A DNA stretch of 64,000 nt from Deltaproteobacteria bacterium (GCA_020633415.1 JACKDQ010000012.1:49705-113704), one strand, 5' to 3'; positions 1 to 8,450 are shown, numbered from the stretch's first letter. Notes: generated from the sequence alone by a model not told the origin. Program-made: numbers and translations.

Positions 1-1437
1 CACGGCGCCGATCGCTGTGGCCACAGCGAAACTCAACTGACCGTGGTAGGCGACGCCGGAGGTGTGTTGTGTCGTGGTCTGAAAGAGGTGCTCGTAGCCG
101 AGACGCAGATCGAGATCGGTGCTGATCGCGCGGGTAAGAGCGAGGCGATAGCCCACCCCGAGGAAGGCACCGAGTTCGTTCAGGCCGTCGCTCTGTCTAT
201 CGAGCGAATGACCGTAGGCGAGTTCGCTGCCGACGGTTATCCCTGAACGCCAAATCAGGCGATAGTCGAGCTGCGCACCGATCAGCGCACCGTGCGCGTT
301 GAGTGGCGAACGACGCAGCGTGGCACCGGTGCTCAACTCATGGATCGGCCGGCGTGAGACTGCAGAAAACAGCCCGCCTTTGGCCACCGCCAAACGCGGG
401 CGATGAGGCACGAGCGATCGCGCCTCGACGGTCGTCAGCTTACCGCGCGTTAGCTGCACCTGACCGCGCCAGACGCGCTCATCGTCACCGACAACGTACA
501 GCGCGTATCGATCGGGCGCCAGAGCGAGCTCGGCGCGCTGCCCGTCGACGATCTGGCGCTCGGCAACCACCGTTTCGCGCTGCTGGTCGAGCACAACCAA
601 GCGACCGGAGCGAGCTTCGACAAGGCGCAAGGCGGCGAGCGCGCGCTGTGGCCGACTCAAGACGATCTCGCCGCGGCCAACCAAGCGGTAGCTGTACATC
701 GGATGCTGCGGTCCGCCAACCGAGGCGCTGGTCCGCGCAACGGTGCGCGCATAGGCGTAGCGATAGAGTTCGCTCAGCGTAACCGTTCCATCGCCCGAAG
801 CGTCAGCGCCACCGCGCAAGCCAGAGACGACGTAATGGGAGAAATACGACCCACGGATCTCGGTGGCCTCTTGGCTCAGCTCGTCGTGGGCACTCGACGT
901 CACGATCGCATAACCCGAAGCGGCGATCTCATCGTCGAGGCGAAGCTGGAAGGCCGGGCCGCGGCGGCCGCCCTTGTAGTGGATCAAACTGCCACTTTTG
1001 CAGGAGTCGATAAAGGCCAGACGCACGGTGGCGCGGGAACCTTTCATGAACTCAGCCAAACGCTTGAGGCTGAGCGATGTATCGGCAAGCTCGAGCACAT
1101 CACCGTCGGCGTGACCTGAGTAGTAAAACAGCAAGACCGCGCGATCACCGCGCGCGATCGCGCGACGCGCACGTTCGGCCAAGACCTGCAGCTTCGACCA
1201 AACCTGCTCGGCGCGTGCAGCGATCAGCAGCTCGACGTTGCCAGCGGTGAATCCGCCGAGCTCACGCAGGACTGTGGCAACTTTGTTGGCGTCCGCTTCG
1301 GCGAACTGAAGGCGGCGCGCTGAGTCGCTGCCGAGATTGTTTCCCAAAACCAGCGCGAAGCGCTGCGTCGCGGCGTGTGCCGCGGAAAAGCCAAGCGAGA
1401 ATAAGAGAAGAAAGCCTATACGGATCAGGGGCTTCAC
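1..1437 (-). CDS. Secreted caspase-family (C14) peptidase, 3' end outside window
   Basis: Partial: 479 codons are read before the window edge, with no stop. The GTG start at 1437 overlaps the TGA of the upstream anti-sigma gene (GTGA), which argues for translational coupling. Residues 1-22 form a signal peptide. The peptidase core has the caspase His in YYSGHAD (His109) and the Cys in IDSCKSG (Cys146). An EF-hand-like Ca2+ loop, D-A-S-G-D-G-T-V-T-L-S-E, lies at 212-223. A beta-rich region follows. The last ~110 residues alternate polar and apolar positions like outer-membrane strands (for example GVGYRLALTRAISTDLDLR). Family knowledge: bacterial C14 peptidases cleave after Arg/Lys or Asp, and some are Ca2+-activated. 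Inference: an exported protease controlled by the sigma/anti-sigma pair of the same operon. Its substrate is unknown. Confidence 0.88.
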   Translation of the reverse strand, partial: MKPLIRIGFLLLFSLGFSAAHAATQRFALVLGNNLGSDSARRLQFAEADANKVATVLRELGGFTAGNVELLIAARAEQVWSKLQVLAERARRAIARGDRAVLLFYYSGHADGDVLELADTSLSLKRLAEFMKGSRATVRLAFIDSCKSGSLIHYKGGRRGPAFQLRLDDEIAASGYAIVTSSAHDELSQEATEIRGSYFSHYVVSGLRGGADASGDGTVTLSELYRYAYARTVARTSASVGGPQHPMYSYRLVGRGEIVLSRPQRALAALRLVEARSGRLVVLDQQRETVVAERQIVDGQRAELALAPDRYALYVVGDDERVWRGQVQLTRGKLTTVEARSLVPHRPRLAVAKGGLFSAVSRRPIHELSTGATLRRSPLNAHGALIGAQLDYRLIWRSGITVGSELAYGHSLDRQSDGLNELGAFLGVGYRLALTRAISTDLDLRLGYEHLFQTTTQHTSGVAYHGQLSFAVATAIGAV

Positions 1438-2204
1438 TGAGTTCTGCCACCACCTTTCTCCACGCGCCGTACAACCCAATGCTTGGGCGGCTTGCGCGTC
1501 AGGCTTTCCGATCGCGCCCAGTCATCAATCATGTGCGATAGACGGCGGAGATCCAGGGGCTGTGGCGAAAAAACCGCGATCAGCAGCTCCTTGCCGCGAC
1601 TATCGTCCAAGATCACGCTGCCCGAGAGGGTGTGACTACCGGCGCGACCGAGCGTGACCGGCGGCGCATCGATGCGCTGAGGATAGAACCAGCTGAGACG
1701 GCGCGCCGCATCGAGCGAGACGATCGCCAGTTGACCCGGACGATCGACGGTTGCCACAAAGCGCAGCGCATCGCCGCTGTACAGGCGAGCCCCATCGTCC
1801 ACAACGAACTGACGGTCGCCTCGCTTAGCGATCACCTGCAGAGCCAGACCGCCCTTGAAACGCACCGCGGTCTGCGGGTTGATCGATGCCGAAGGTGTGA
1901 GCGACAGACGCAACACCAACAACAACGCTGTCGCTGCGCTGGCGGTGATCAATGGCCCCCACCACAACAATGAGCGTGCTCGCGTCGGGCGCTTTTCGAC
2001 GCGCTGGAAGGCGATGCGCTCGACGAGCTGCAGGCGCTTGGTTTCAGCGATACGTTGGTAGTCCTCGACGTTGGCCGAGATCGCAGCAAACTGTGACCGG
2101 CAACGCTCGCAGCTTTCGATGTGCGAGCGGAGCGAAGCCGCACGTTCCGCGTCAAGATCGTCGGACAGCAGACGAGCGAATTCGATGTAACGGGCGCAGC
2201 TCAT
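1434..2204 (-). CDS. Zinc-finger anti-sigma factor with one membrane span
   Basis: 256 aa. The N-terminal domain carries the anti-sigma zinc motif His28-x3-Cys32-x2-Cys35 (zf-HC2/ZAS type). One membrane span lies at about 79-101. The C-terminal ~150 residues form a beta-rich domain (SGDALRFVATVDRPGQLAIVS) similar to DUF4384-type extracytoplasmic sensor domains. It overlaps the ECF sigma stop by 4 bp (ATGA) and is itself overlapped by the caspase start. Expected role: hold the upstream-encoded sigma factor at the membrane until an envelope signal releases it. The topology and zinc motif are seen; the signal is unknown. Confidence 0.88.
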   Translation of the reverse strand: MSCARYIEFARLLSDDLDAERAASLRSHIESCERCRSQFAAISANVEDYQRIAETKRLQLVERIAFQRVEKRPTRARSLLWWGPLITASAATALLLVLRLSLTPSASINPQTAVRFKGGLALQVIAKRGDRQFVVDDGARLYSGDALRFVATVDRPGQLAIVSLDAARRLSWFYPQRIDAPPVTLGRAGSHTLSGSVILDDSRGKELLIAVFSPQPLDLRRLSHMIDDWARSESLTRKPPKHWVVRRVEKGGGRTQ

Positions 2205-2689
2205 CCGACCCCTTCACTCGCCAACAACCGACGGACGGCTGCCAGGCGCTTGACGACGGCGCGCCGCGAGATGCCCAGTTGGGCAGCGACCTCGGATTGG
2301 TCAAAGCCGTCGATGAAATGCAACACCAAGATCTGTTGGGCACGCTGATCGAGAAGACCGAGCAGTGTATCGAGTTGAGCGCGAGCGATCGCGCGACCCT
2401 CAAGCGCCGGTGCGCAGCGAGTCGTCTCGGCCTGCGCACCGAGCAATTTGCTGCGTTGTCGACGACGACTGCGCAGCTGGTTGAGACAAACGTTGGTGCA
2501 GATTCGATAGAGCCAGGGCAAGGCACTCGTGCCATAGACAAAGTCAGTGAAGTTGCGGTGCGCGTTAATAAACGTCTCCTGCACGGCGTCTTCAGCCTCG
2601 GCGCGATCCCCCAATAGCCGCAGCGCCTTGTCGTAGAGCACCGCGGCATAGCTACGGTGGAGGCGCTCAATGCTTTGTGTCGGACTCAA
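2201..2689 (-). CDS. ECF RNA polymerase sigma factor
   Basis: 162 aa. Region 2 (about 14-50, DRAEAEDAVQETFINA) and region 4 (about 111-156, with a helix-turn-helix ending in GISRRAVVKRLAAVRRLL) are both present and there is no region 1 or 3, the usual ECF plan and length. The start is TTG at 2689, supported by a strong GGAGG four bases upstream; no ATG fits. It is the first gene of a three-gene operon (sigma, anti-sigma, caspase-like peptidase) with two 4-bp overlaps. Such operons usually autoregulate, so its own promoter should lie in 2690-3044. I could not assign -35/-10 elements with confidence. Confidence 0.92.
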   Translation of the reverse strand: MSPTQSIERLHRSYAAVLYDKALRLLGDRAEAEDAVQETFINAHRNFTDFVYGTSALPWLYRICTNVCLNQLRSRRRQRSKLLGAQAETTRCAPALEGRAIARAQLDTLLGLLDQRAQQILVLHFIDGFDQSEVAAQLGISRRAVVKRLAAVRRLLASEGVG

Positions 2690-3044
2690 TGCACCTCCGC
2701 TGGGTTAACACCGCCACCGCAGCGGATGAGAACCCGCATCACGAGAATTTCGGAAAATGCGTGAACTCGCCGAGGGTGGACCGGGGACGATCGCAGGTTA
2801 GCGAAAATGGCGACCGCTTCAAATGGCTTGTCGCGGCGGAGGATCTGACGCCAACGGCACGGCGCCGCCGGTTGCCGGCTAGAAATAGCCGTGAATACAA
2901 TGACTTAGCGTACCGTTTTCGATAAGAGAGTTGAACCGGCCGGTCGCCTGGCGACCGCCAGACGGAAAGCCCTTAATTCCAATATGTTGGACCATCACTC
3001 CCACTGGCGCAAAAACTGCATTAAGTGCCAGCGGAGGTGTAGAT
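2690..3044. other. Divergent intergenic region, sigma operon / secreted orphan
   Basis: 355 bp between divergent genes, with no convincing coding frame. It should hold the promoters of both. The only clear structure is a 17-bp palindrome at 2941-2957 (see separate entry). A short open frame on the plus strand (2677-2925) lacks a ribosome-binding site and family features. Confidence 0.6.
2941..2957. repeat. 17-bp perfect palindrome, possible operator
   Basis: CGGTCGCC-T-GGCGACCG. The 8-bp arms around one central base fit a dimeric repressor site better than an RNA hairpin, and there is no T-tract. It lies 88 bp before the GTG of the gene at 3045. Confidence 0.4.
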
Positions 3045-3977
3045 GTGCGCTATTTATCGATCTTGCTGCCGCTGTTGCTGAGCACGTCGTCGGCACTCGG
3101 CGAGCGCAAGATGATCAGCTTCCGCGGGCTTCCTCAGGCCGGTCGGTATACGGGGCAACGCGCGGTAGAGGTTCTCGGTCTGGCGATCGCGATCAACGCC
3201 GGCGCGCTGCCCGGGTTCAGGCAATGGAAAACGACCCTTCCCACCGCAAACGGCACGTACTTTAACTTCGAGCAGACCCGAGACCGACGCATCGGTGCGA
3301 CGGGCGCAGCGAAGCGACTGACTCACGAGGTCGCGGGGATCACGATCGTCGAAGTCGAAACGGGCGTTGTCGAAGTCAGTCGAAGCAGTGACTACCTCGC
3401 CGCGCGAATGATCGCTAAGTCCCGGCCGAAACTGAGCAGTCGCGCCCGTGACTTCGAGCGCTTAGACGCAGTCGCCTCTCGCTTCCTCGGTATCAATCCG
3501 ACCACTGCGCTACTTCATCGGCGATTCACGAACGAAAGCGCGAACGGCAGATCTTCCGAGGTGCGGATAAGCGTTGGCCGCAAACACGGACGACTGGTGG
3601 AGAGCAACTACCACGATGGCCTACTGAGCGCGCTGACGTTGCGCAAGTTCGATGCGCGCGATCGGCGAATCACCGCGCAATACGCCATCGATCACACGCG
3701 GTACTACTGCCTTGCAGGGGGCTGGGAACTTTCGCTGCCCAGCGACGGGTCAGCGCCAACATTGGCCTTTGGTCGCAGCCTGCGGCTAACGCATAAGCGC
3801 GGCCGCTTCGTCGTCGAGACCAAACCCGTTGAGGGGGTAATGCTCTACAAGATCGAGCGCTTGCTGATCGAGCGCATACCGCAAAAGTGGCGCGCCGCGG
3901 TGATCGAAACGCTACAAGCCAACGGCTGGATCGACCCTGCGGAGGCCAAGGCGCTTACGCCGCCCGCGCGGACGTGA
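3045..3977 (+). CDS. Secreted protein of unknown function
   Basis: 310 aa from GTG 3045. I chose this start because GGAGG lies 7 bases upstream and the product begins with a good signal peptide (VRYLSILLPLLLSTSSALGE). A longer frame opens at 2931 but has no ribosome-binding site and would bury the signal peptide. The mature protein is mixed alpha/beta with many Arg and no Cys-rich or known catalytic motif that I recognise. It stands alone, divergent from the sigma operon and convergent with the lipoprotein at 3993. Only its export is supported by sequence. Confidence 0.75.
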   Translation: MRYLSILLPLLLSTSSALGERKMISFRGLPQAGRYTGQRAVEVLGLAIAINAGALPGFRQWKTTLPTANGTYFNFEQTRDRRIGATGAAKRLTHEVAGITIVEVETGVVEVSRSSDYLAARMIAKSRPKLSSRARDFERLDAVASRFLGINPTTALLHRRFTNESANGRSSEVRISVGRKHGRLVESNYHDGLLSALTLRKFDARDRRITAQYAIDHTRYYCLAGGWELSLPSDGSAPTLAFGRSLRLTHKRGRFVVETKPVEGVMLYKIERLLIERIPQKWRAAVIETLQANGWIDPAEAKALTPPART

Positions 3978-3992
3978 GACACCTCGCCTGAG

Positions 3993-5447
3993 CTAGGGGA
4001 GGGTGCGAACGCAGCGGATCCCGGTGTAGTGATCTTCGGGAACGGTGTCGATGAACAGCAACCGCGATGAGGCGCGTAGTTCATTGCGCGCGCTGAAGGC
4101 GGAGCCGCCGCGCATCACAAAGCCACCTTGGTTACCGATGCCGATCGGATCGACGCGTTGCGCAGCACCGAGATCGGCTTTTGATCGATCGTGAACCCAT
4201 TCGGCGACACTGCCGAGCATGTCATACACGCCAAAGGCGTTGGGCTTCTTGGTGCCAACGGGCTGAAAGGTGCCCGCGTTCGAGTTGTAAAGATGCCAGC
4301 CCAATTCGTCGACGTCGGTTGAAACCGCGCAATTTTTCGGCGTCTGGCCGTTATACAGCGAGCTCGTCGTGCCAGCGCGACAGGCGTATTCCCACTCGGC
4401 TTCCATCGGCAAACGATAGCCTGGGCAGTCGTAGATCTTGGCTCCGGCATAGACCGCTTTGGTCCTGCAATCGAAAAAGTCGATGCCGGCAACGGTGGTA
4501 AGGTCGCAGTCGTAGCAGGGGTCGAGCCCCTTTTTCACGCTCAGCGCGCTGCAGTAATAGGCGGCGGTCGTCCAGGTCGCCGTCAGACCATTGCCGGCAA
4601 CCGGGCAGTCGTCCTTGGCGCAAAACAGCGAGCGCGGCTGCCGGCCGGTCGCGTAAAAATACTCGGCATTGGTCACTTCGGTCTGCTTGATCTCGAACGA
4701 GCGTGTCAAGGTCACCGGATGCAAGGTCTCTGCACCAACAACCCACTTGGTCGCCGCGAAGCCCGTCTTTACCGCACAGCTATCCTCGGGCTGCGCACCC
4801 ATGTAGAAACAGCCGGCGGGAACCTTGCACCAGCCCGCTTTGCAGTCCTCTTTCACCGTCGGGTGCTTGCAGGGGCCCCAATCGGCGACTGAACCGTCAA
4901 TGGCGGCGGCATCGCCAAGCGGCCCATCGCCCAACACTTGGTCGGTGCGCCCGCCGTCGGCAGCGCGGATCTTGTTTTGGTCATAGATTGGCAAGTCGCT
5001 CGGATCGATATCGATCGCCTGACAAACGCCCTCGATGCAGGTCGTATCCCCCGTGCAAGTCGGCGCGTTGACGCACTTCTGACTGAGCACAAGGCGCAAC
5101 AGCAACATCTTCTTGGCCAAAAAGCGCACGCGCGCTGTTCGTGAAACGATCGTCTTCGAGGCGGAGATCCCGCTGATCCCAATGACCAATGGGCGGTCAA
5201 AATCGCGTTCAGCGGTGAAGGTCAAGGTTGCCGGCAGCAAAACCGCCTCGCGCTTTGCCGGGTCGAGCACGTAGCGACGCTCAAACTTGAGCTCGATGTC
5301 GCGCTCGACTTGAAGCGAAAACGCATCGAGCTGTTGGGGGATCGAAAGATCTGAGCTGATCGCGATCACGATGCCGGTCGGGTCATCAGCCACGCAGCCA
5401 CTAGCGAGTGCGGCGAGCAAGACACAGCTGGCGATCGCGCGCCGCAT
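3993..5447 (-). CDS. Lipoprotein with formylglycine-generating-enzyme-like (SUMF1/PvdO) domain
   Basis: 484 aa. A lipobox ASGC puts the lipidated Cys at 18. Residues ~25-120 form a beta domain, followed by a Cys motif (CVNAPTCTGDTTCIEGVC, 125-142) and an Asp/Gly-rich linker. The FGE-fold domain covers ~203-482 and has the family landmarks GCFYMG, EVTNAEYF, YRLPMEAEWEYACRAG and MLGSVAEWVHD. The Cys pair that true formylglycine generators use near the GGS motif is absent: the segment reads MRGGSAFSARNELRASS. So it is unlikely to oxidise cysteine and is better seen as a surface or binding FGE-fold protein. It is the last gene of the kinase-TPR-lipoprotein operon; its ATG overlaps the preceding stop by one base (TAATG). 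Confidence 0.88.
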   Translation of the reverse strand: MRRAIASCVLLAALASGCVADDPTGIVIAISSDLSIPQQLDAFSLQVERDIELKFERRYVLDPAKREAVLLPATLTFTAERDFDRPLVIGISGISASKTIVSRTARVRFLAKKMLLLRLVLSQKCVNAPTCTGDTTCIEGVCQAIDIDPSDLPIYDQNKIRAADGGRTDQVLGDGPLGDAAAIDGSVADWGPCKHPTVKEDCKAGWCKVPAGCFYMGAQPEDSCAVKTGFAATKWVVGAETLHPVTLTRSFEIKQTEVTNAEYFYATGRQPRSLFCAKDDCPVAGNGLTATWTTAAYYCSALSVKKGLDPCYDCDLTTVAGIDFFDCRTKAVYAGAKIYDCPGYRLPMEAEWEYACRAGTTSSLYNGQTPKNCAVSTDVDELGWHLYNSNAGTFQPVGTKKPNAFGVYDMLGSVAEWVHDRSKADLGAAQRVDPIGIGNQGGFVMRGGSAFSARNELRASSRLLFIDTVPEDHYTGIRCVRTLP

Positions 5448-6091
5448 TAGTCGACCCCCACCACGCCTGGATCGAGCGACCCGCTGGGCGCCGACTTGCG
5501 TTCAGCGCCGAGTGCCAGCGCTGTCGCTGTTGCACCGCCTGCGACGACCACGCCGATCGCCGTCCAAAACCACCACCTTTTGTAGATCGGGCGGGGCAGC
5601 AAAGGCTTGAGCGGTTGCGCTCGATCGAAACGCAGTGCCGCCGGCGGAGCTGGCGGACGCGCCACAGGCTTTGCTGGGCTCACCGCCGACGAAGACTTCC
5701 TCGAGTCGTCGACATGCTGTTGACGAAGCTCGCTGAGTCGCCGGTCGACCTCTTGGGCAAACGGTGCGGGACGACCGGGGTTCTGGCGCTCCCACTCCGA
5801 CAGGTAGAGCTTGTAAAAGAATGTCGCCCGTTCGTATTGGCGCAGCTGGCGATGGCACTGCGCGATGTTGAAAAGCAGACTCGGGCGCTCGCTCAGCCGC
5901 GAAGCCGCCTTGAACTGTTCGAGCGCTGTCGCGAACTCGCCCAGCCGGTAGGCGCGCGAAGCTTTTTGGTAGTGTAAGCGCGCCGCGGTCTGTCGATCGG
6001 TCGCCTGGTCCGCGGGCGCCTGAGCCTCGGCCACACCGGCGAAGGCGCTGAAGCAAAGCACGCAGAGCGCGATCGCAAGGCGAACGGTCAT
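5447..6091 (-). CDS. TPR-containing membrane protein with signal peptide
   Basis: 214 aa. Signal peptide to about residue 23 (FAGVAEA), then two to three TPR-like helices with the repeated pattern SRAYRLGEFATALEQFKAA and NIAQCHRQLRQYERATFFYKLYL. A Pro/Ala-rich linker leads to a C-terminal membrane span (WWFWTAIGVVVAGGATATALALG) and a short tail. It starts directly after the kinase stop and is coupled by TAATG to the FGE-like lipoprotein gene. A protein of the same design (48151-48885) sits beside another kinase in this window. Inference: an envelope scaffold working with the kinase. No enzyme motif is visible. Confidence 0.85.
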   Translation of the reverse strand: MTVRLAIALCVLCFSAFAGVAEAQAPADQATDRQTAARLHYQKASRAYRLGEFATALEQFKAASRLSERPSLLFNIAQCHRQLRQYERATFFYKLYLSEWERQNPGRPAPFAQEVDRRLSELRQQHVDDSRKSSSAVSPAKPVARPPAPPAALRFDRAQPLKPLLPRPIYKRWWFWTAIGVVVAGGATATALALGAERKSAPSGSLDPGVVGVD

Positions 6092-7498
6092 CTAGAAATC
6101 CATCAGCCCTTCACCGACATAGCGTCGACTGGGGCGCGCCGCCGTGGCCGCTGATTGCGCCGCTGGCGGCATGGAACGCATCGCCTTGGCACGACTCGTT
6201 CGCCTGAGCGCGTTGTGATTGGGCTGATCCACTGGCGACGAAGCGATCGGCTCCGCCGCCGGAATCACCACTCGGGCACGCGGCTCGGCAAAGAATATCC
6301 GCTCGCGCGAGTCCTGCTCGCTCAAGCCAATCGGTGTCGACACACGCCGCGCGGCGGGAAGCTCGAGCGCCGCCGGCAGCGTCGAAATGCCCACGCCGAG
6401 CAGCAACGCTGTGAGCGGCAACATCGCCGCGACAAGCCGCCGCCGCTGGCGACGTCCATCGACCAAGCGACTGAGCGTGGCGACGATCGTCTCCATCGTC
6501 GGCCGCTGCGAGGGCTCGGGACGCAAGCAGGCCCGCAGCAAACGTTGAGCCGCCGGGGGAAACACCGACAACCGTGGCAGTCGCTTGAGCTTGCCGCGAA
6601 AAACCATGCCGACATGCTCAAGCGCGGTCTTGCCGGCAAATGGCGAGCGGCCAGTAAACAACTCGTGCAGCGTCACGCCGAACGACCAACAGTCGGTAGC
6701 GCGACTGGCGCCTTGTCCCTGCCATTGTTCGGGTGCCATGTACGACGGCGTGCCGCGAATCCCGGCGTTGGTCTCGCTCGCGGTGCTGGCAAACGGTTGC
6801 CAGGATAGATCGGCCGACTCGAGTGGGCCCAACGACTTGGCTAGACCAAAATCGACGACGCGTAACCGACCGTCGTTAGCGATCATGATGTTGTCGGGCT
6901 TGAGATCGCGATGCAGCAACCCGTGGCGATGAGCGTGCTGCAGGGCGCGCGCGATCTGCAGCGCGAAAGACAGCGCCTCGGGCACTTCGAGCGGCCCTGG
7001 TGCGAGCAGTTGCCGGAGCGTCCCACCATCGAGATACTCGAGGGCCAGGTACGGCCAGCCACGAAACTCGCCGACGCTGTAGACGGTAACGATGTTGGGA
7101 TGGCTCAGGCGCGCCGTGGTGCGCGCCTCAAAGAGAAACCGCTCACGCAGCTCGCCGTGCCAGGACTTGGAGCAAACAAACTTCAGCGCAACTTTGCGCT
7201 GTAGTGCGCGGTCTTCGGCGAGGTAGACCGCACCCATGCTGCCGCGACCCAGCAAATGGAGCACGCGGTATTGGTCGATCTGCTCGCCACCGCAAAGCTC
7301 GAGGTCGGTGCTATCGATCAGCTCGCCAGCCTCAGCGCCGCGTGAGCGATCGATCGCGAAACTGGCGTTGGCCATCGCAGCAACCAACTGGCGGCATACA
7401 CTACAGTCAGCGAGGTGATCGCGTGCAGCATCAGCTGCGCCTTGATCCAAGCGCTGTGCGAGAAGGTCTAAAACCGTATTCGCGTCTAAACAAGCCAC
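6092..7498 (-). CDS. Membrane Ser/Thr protein kinase with N-terminal anti-sigma-type zinc finger
   Basis: 468 aa. The N-terminus has His28-x3-Cys32-x2-Cys35, the zinc motif of anti-sigma factors, fused to a Hanks-type kinase (~77-348). Kinase landmarks are intact: LGRGSMGAVY loop, VALK Lys106, HRDLKPDN with Asp198, DFG Asp216 and APE. One membrane span at ~355-377 is followed by a ~90-residue Ala/Pro/Arg-rich tail. It is the first gene of an operon with the TPR protein and the FGE-fold lipoprotein. The zinc-finger/kinase fusion suggests that it may bind a sigma factor or another partner through the finger; this is inference. A consensus-like promoter lies ~150 bp upstream. Confidence 0.93.
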   Translation of the reverse strand: MACLDANTVLDLLAQRLDQGAADAARDHLADCSVCRQLVAAMANASFAIDRSRGAEAGELIDSTDLELCGGEQIDQYRVLHLLGRGSMGAVYLAEDRALQRKVALKFVCSKSWHGELRERFLFEARTTARLSHPNIVTVYSVGEFRGWPYLALEYLDGGTLRQLLAPGPLEVPEALSFALQIARALQHAHRHGLLHRDLKPDNIMIANDGRLRVVDFGLAKSLGPLESADLSWQPFASTASETNAGIRGTPSYMAPEQWQGQGASRATDCWSFGVTLHELFTGRSPFAGKTALEHVGMVFRGKLKRLPRLSVFPPAAQRLLRACLRPEPSQRPTMETIVATLSRLVDGRRQRRRLVAAMLPLTALLLGVGISTLPAALELPAARRVSTPIGLSEQDSRERIFFAEPRARVVIPAAEPIASSPVDQPNHNALRRTSRAKAMRSMPPAAQSAATAARPSRRYVGEGLMDF

Positions 7499-7649
7499 GT
7501 TTCACACATCGATCTGCGGCCGCTTTCGACGGGACGCCGCCTGCGTCGTCACGACGCGGCAGACCCTAGCGAGCCAACCGTCTGATTGCAATACGTGTCG
7601 GGGGCGGTCAATCGTCCTCGCCGGGGATGGCAACGTTTAAAATGTTGAA

Positions 7650-7679
7650 ATTATACCGTTTTTATCACAGGCCGGCCAA
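7650..7679 (-). promoter_or_regulatory. Sigma70-type promoter for the kinase operon
   Basis: On the minus strand TTGGCC (7679-7674), 18 bp, then TATAAT (7655-7650). The -10 is a perfect consensus within an AT-rich island that stands out in this high-GC sequence. It leaves a leader of ~150 nt before the kinase ATG at 7498. Confidence 0.5.
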
Positions 7680-7690
7680 GTGCAGTTCGC

Positions 7691-7741
7691 GCCCGCGCCG
7701 CTGAGCCTCTGGGCCCGCCCGCGCCGCTGAGCCTCTGGGCC
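7691..7741. repeat. Two-copy 25-bp direct repeat (period 26)
   Basis: The unit begins GCCCGCGCCGCTGAGCC and is identical at 7691-7715 and 7717-7741, separated by one base. It lies just upstream of the kinase promoter and downstream of the lipoprotein stop. It could be a recent slippage duplication or a duplicated regulatory site. Confidence 0.85.
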
Positions 7742-7800
7742 AGTTGCGCAAAACGGGACTCGCCGCTCCCAACAGCGGCTGCGGGCCCTTCGCAGAAGAT

Positions 7801-8442
7801 CTAGCGCGGCGTCGCCAACTTGGCCGCCAGCCGCTTCATACCGACCATCAGCGAGTCGACAAAGCAGTCGGTGTCTACCGAGGCCGACTGCTTGGAGGTC
7901 TCGGTCTTGAGATCGTAGAGGGTCGCGCTGATCGCGCAGCGGCTACCCACGCGGAGGATCTTGGTGTCCAGCGTATGGTCGGCGGCCAGCGCAGCACCCA
8001 GGGCAACCTGCGATTTGCGGTCGAAGCGGTCGGCATAGCCTTGCTTCTTTTGTTCAGCCAACCGACGACGCAACAGCACACCGGGAACGATACGATACCC
8101 GGCCTGCTCGGTGAGCTGGGCGGCGAGGTAGTCGGTGAGCTGTTGCCGTGTCGGGGCAGTCAGCGTCTGGGATGGCTCGGCGACATCGAAGACCATCACT
8201 CTGCCGGGGTTTTCCGCTGGTGTGGCCGACGGACCGGGCGCCCGCATCGAGCGCGCGCGGCTCGCGGTCCGACTGGAACAGAGCTGCGCTACGCAGATCT
8301 GCCCTGGGCGACAATCAGCGCGGTTCAAACAATGCGGATATGACGAGCGCCGCTGGGGCACACTGGCGCACGCGCCGAGCAGCGTGGCCACCAGCAAACC
8401 GGCGATAATCCAGGCCGCGCGTTGGGTATGCGAATGCCTCAT
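7801..8442 (-). CDS. Lipoprotein, CsgG/LpoB-like pattern, unknown function
   Basis: 213 aa. Signal peptide with lipobox LGAC (Cys25). A short Cys motif (CLNRADCRPGQICVAQLC, from about residue 38) is followed by a Ser/Arg-rich linker. A ~130-residue globular domain follows: a helix (QLTDYLAAQLTEQAGYRIV), then LGAALAADHTLDTKILRVGS and SATLYDLKTE. That order resembles the small alpha/beta domain of outer-membrane assembly lipoproteins. It is second in a two-gene operon, 8 bp after the stop of a lipoprotein with a comparable domain. Function unknown. Confidence 0.78.
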   Translation of the reverse strand: MRHSHTQRAAWIIAGLLVATLLGACASVPQRRSSYPHCLNRADCRPGQICVAQLCSSRTASRARSMRAPGPSATPAENPGRVMVFDVAEPSQTLTAPTRQQLTDYLAAQLTEQAGYRIVPGVLLRRRLAEQKKQGYADRFDRKSQVALGAALAADHTLDTKILRVGSRCAISATLYDLKTETSKQSASVDTDCFVDSLMVGMKRLAAKLATPR

Positions 8443-8450
8443 CGATCGCC

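Larger units (their letters stand above)
7499..7800. other. Intergenic region upstream of kinase operon
   Basis: 302 bp. It holds an AT-rich promoter-like patch and a two-copy 25-bp direct repeat (both listed separately). No coding frame is supported. Confidence 0.6.

Noticed and set aside
2677..2925. Short plus-strand frame in the sigma operon upstream region
   Set aside because: It overlaps the sigma gene start region, has no Shine-Dalgarno and no recognisable features.
3993..5447. True formylglycine-generating enzyme
   Set aside because: The Cys pair expected after the GGS motif is missing; the segment reads GGSAFSARNELRASS.
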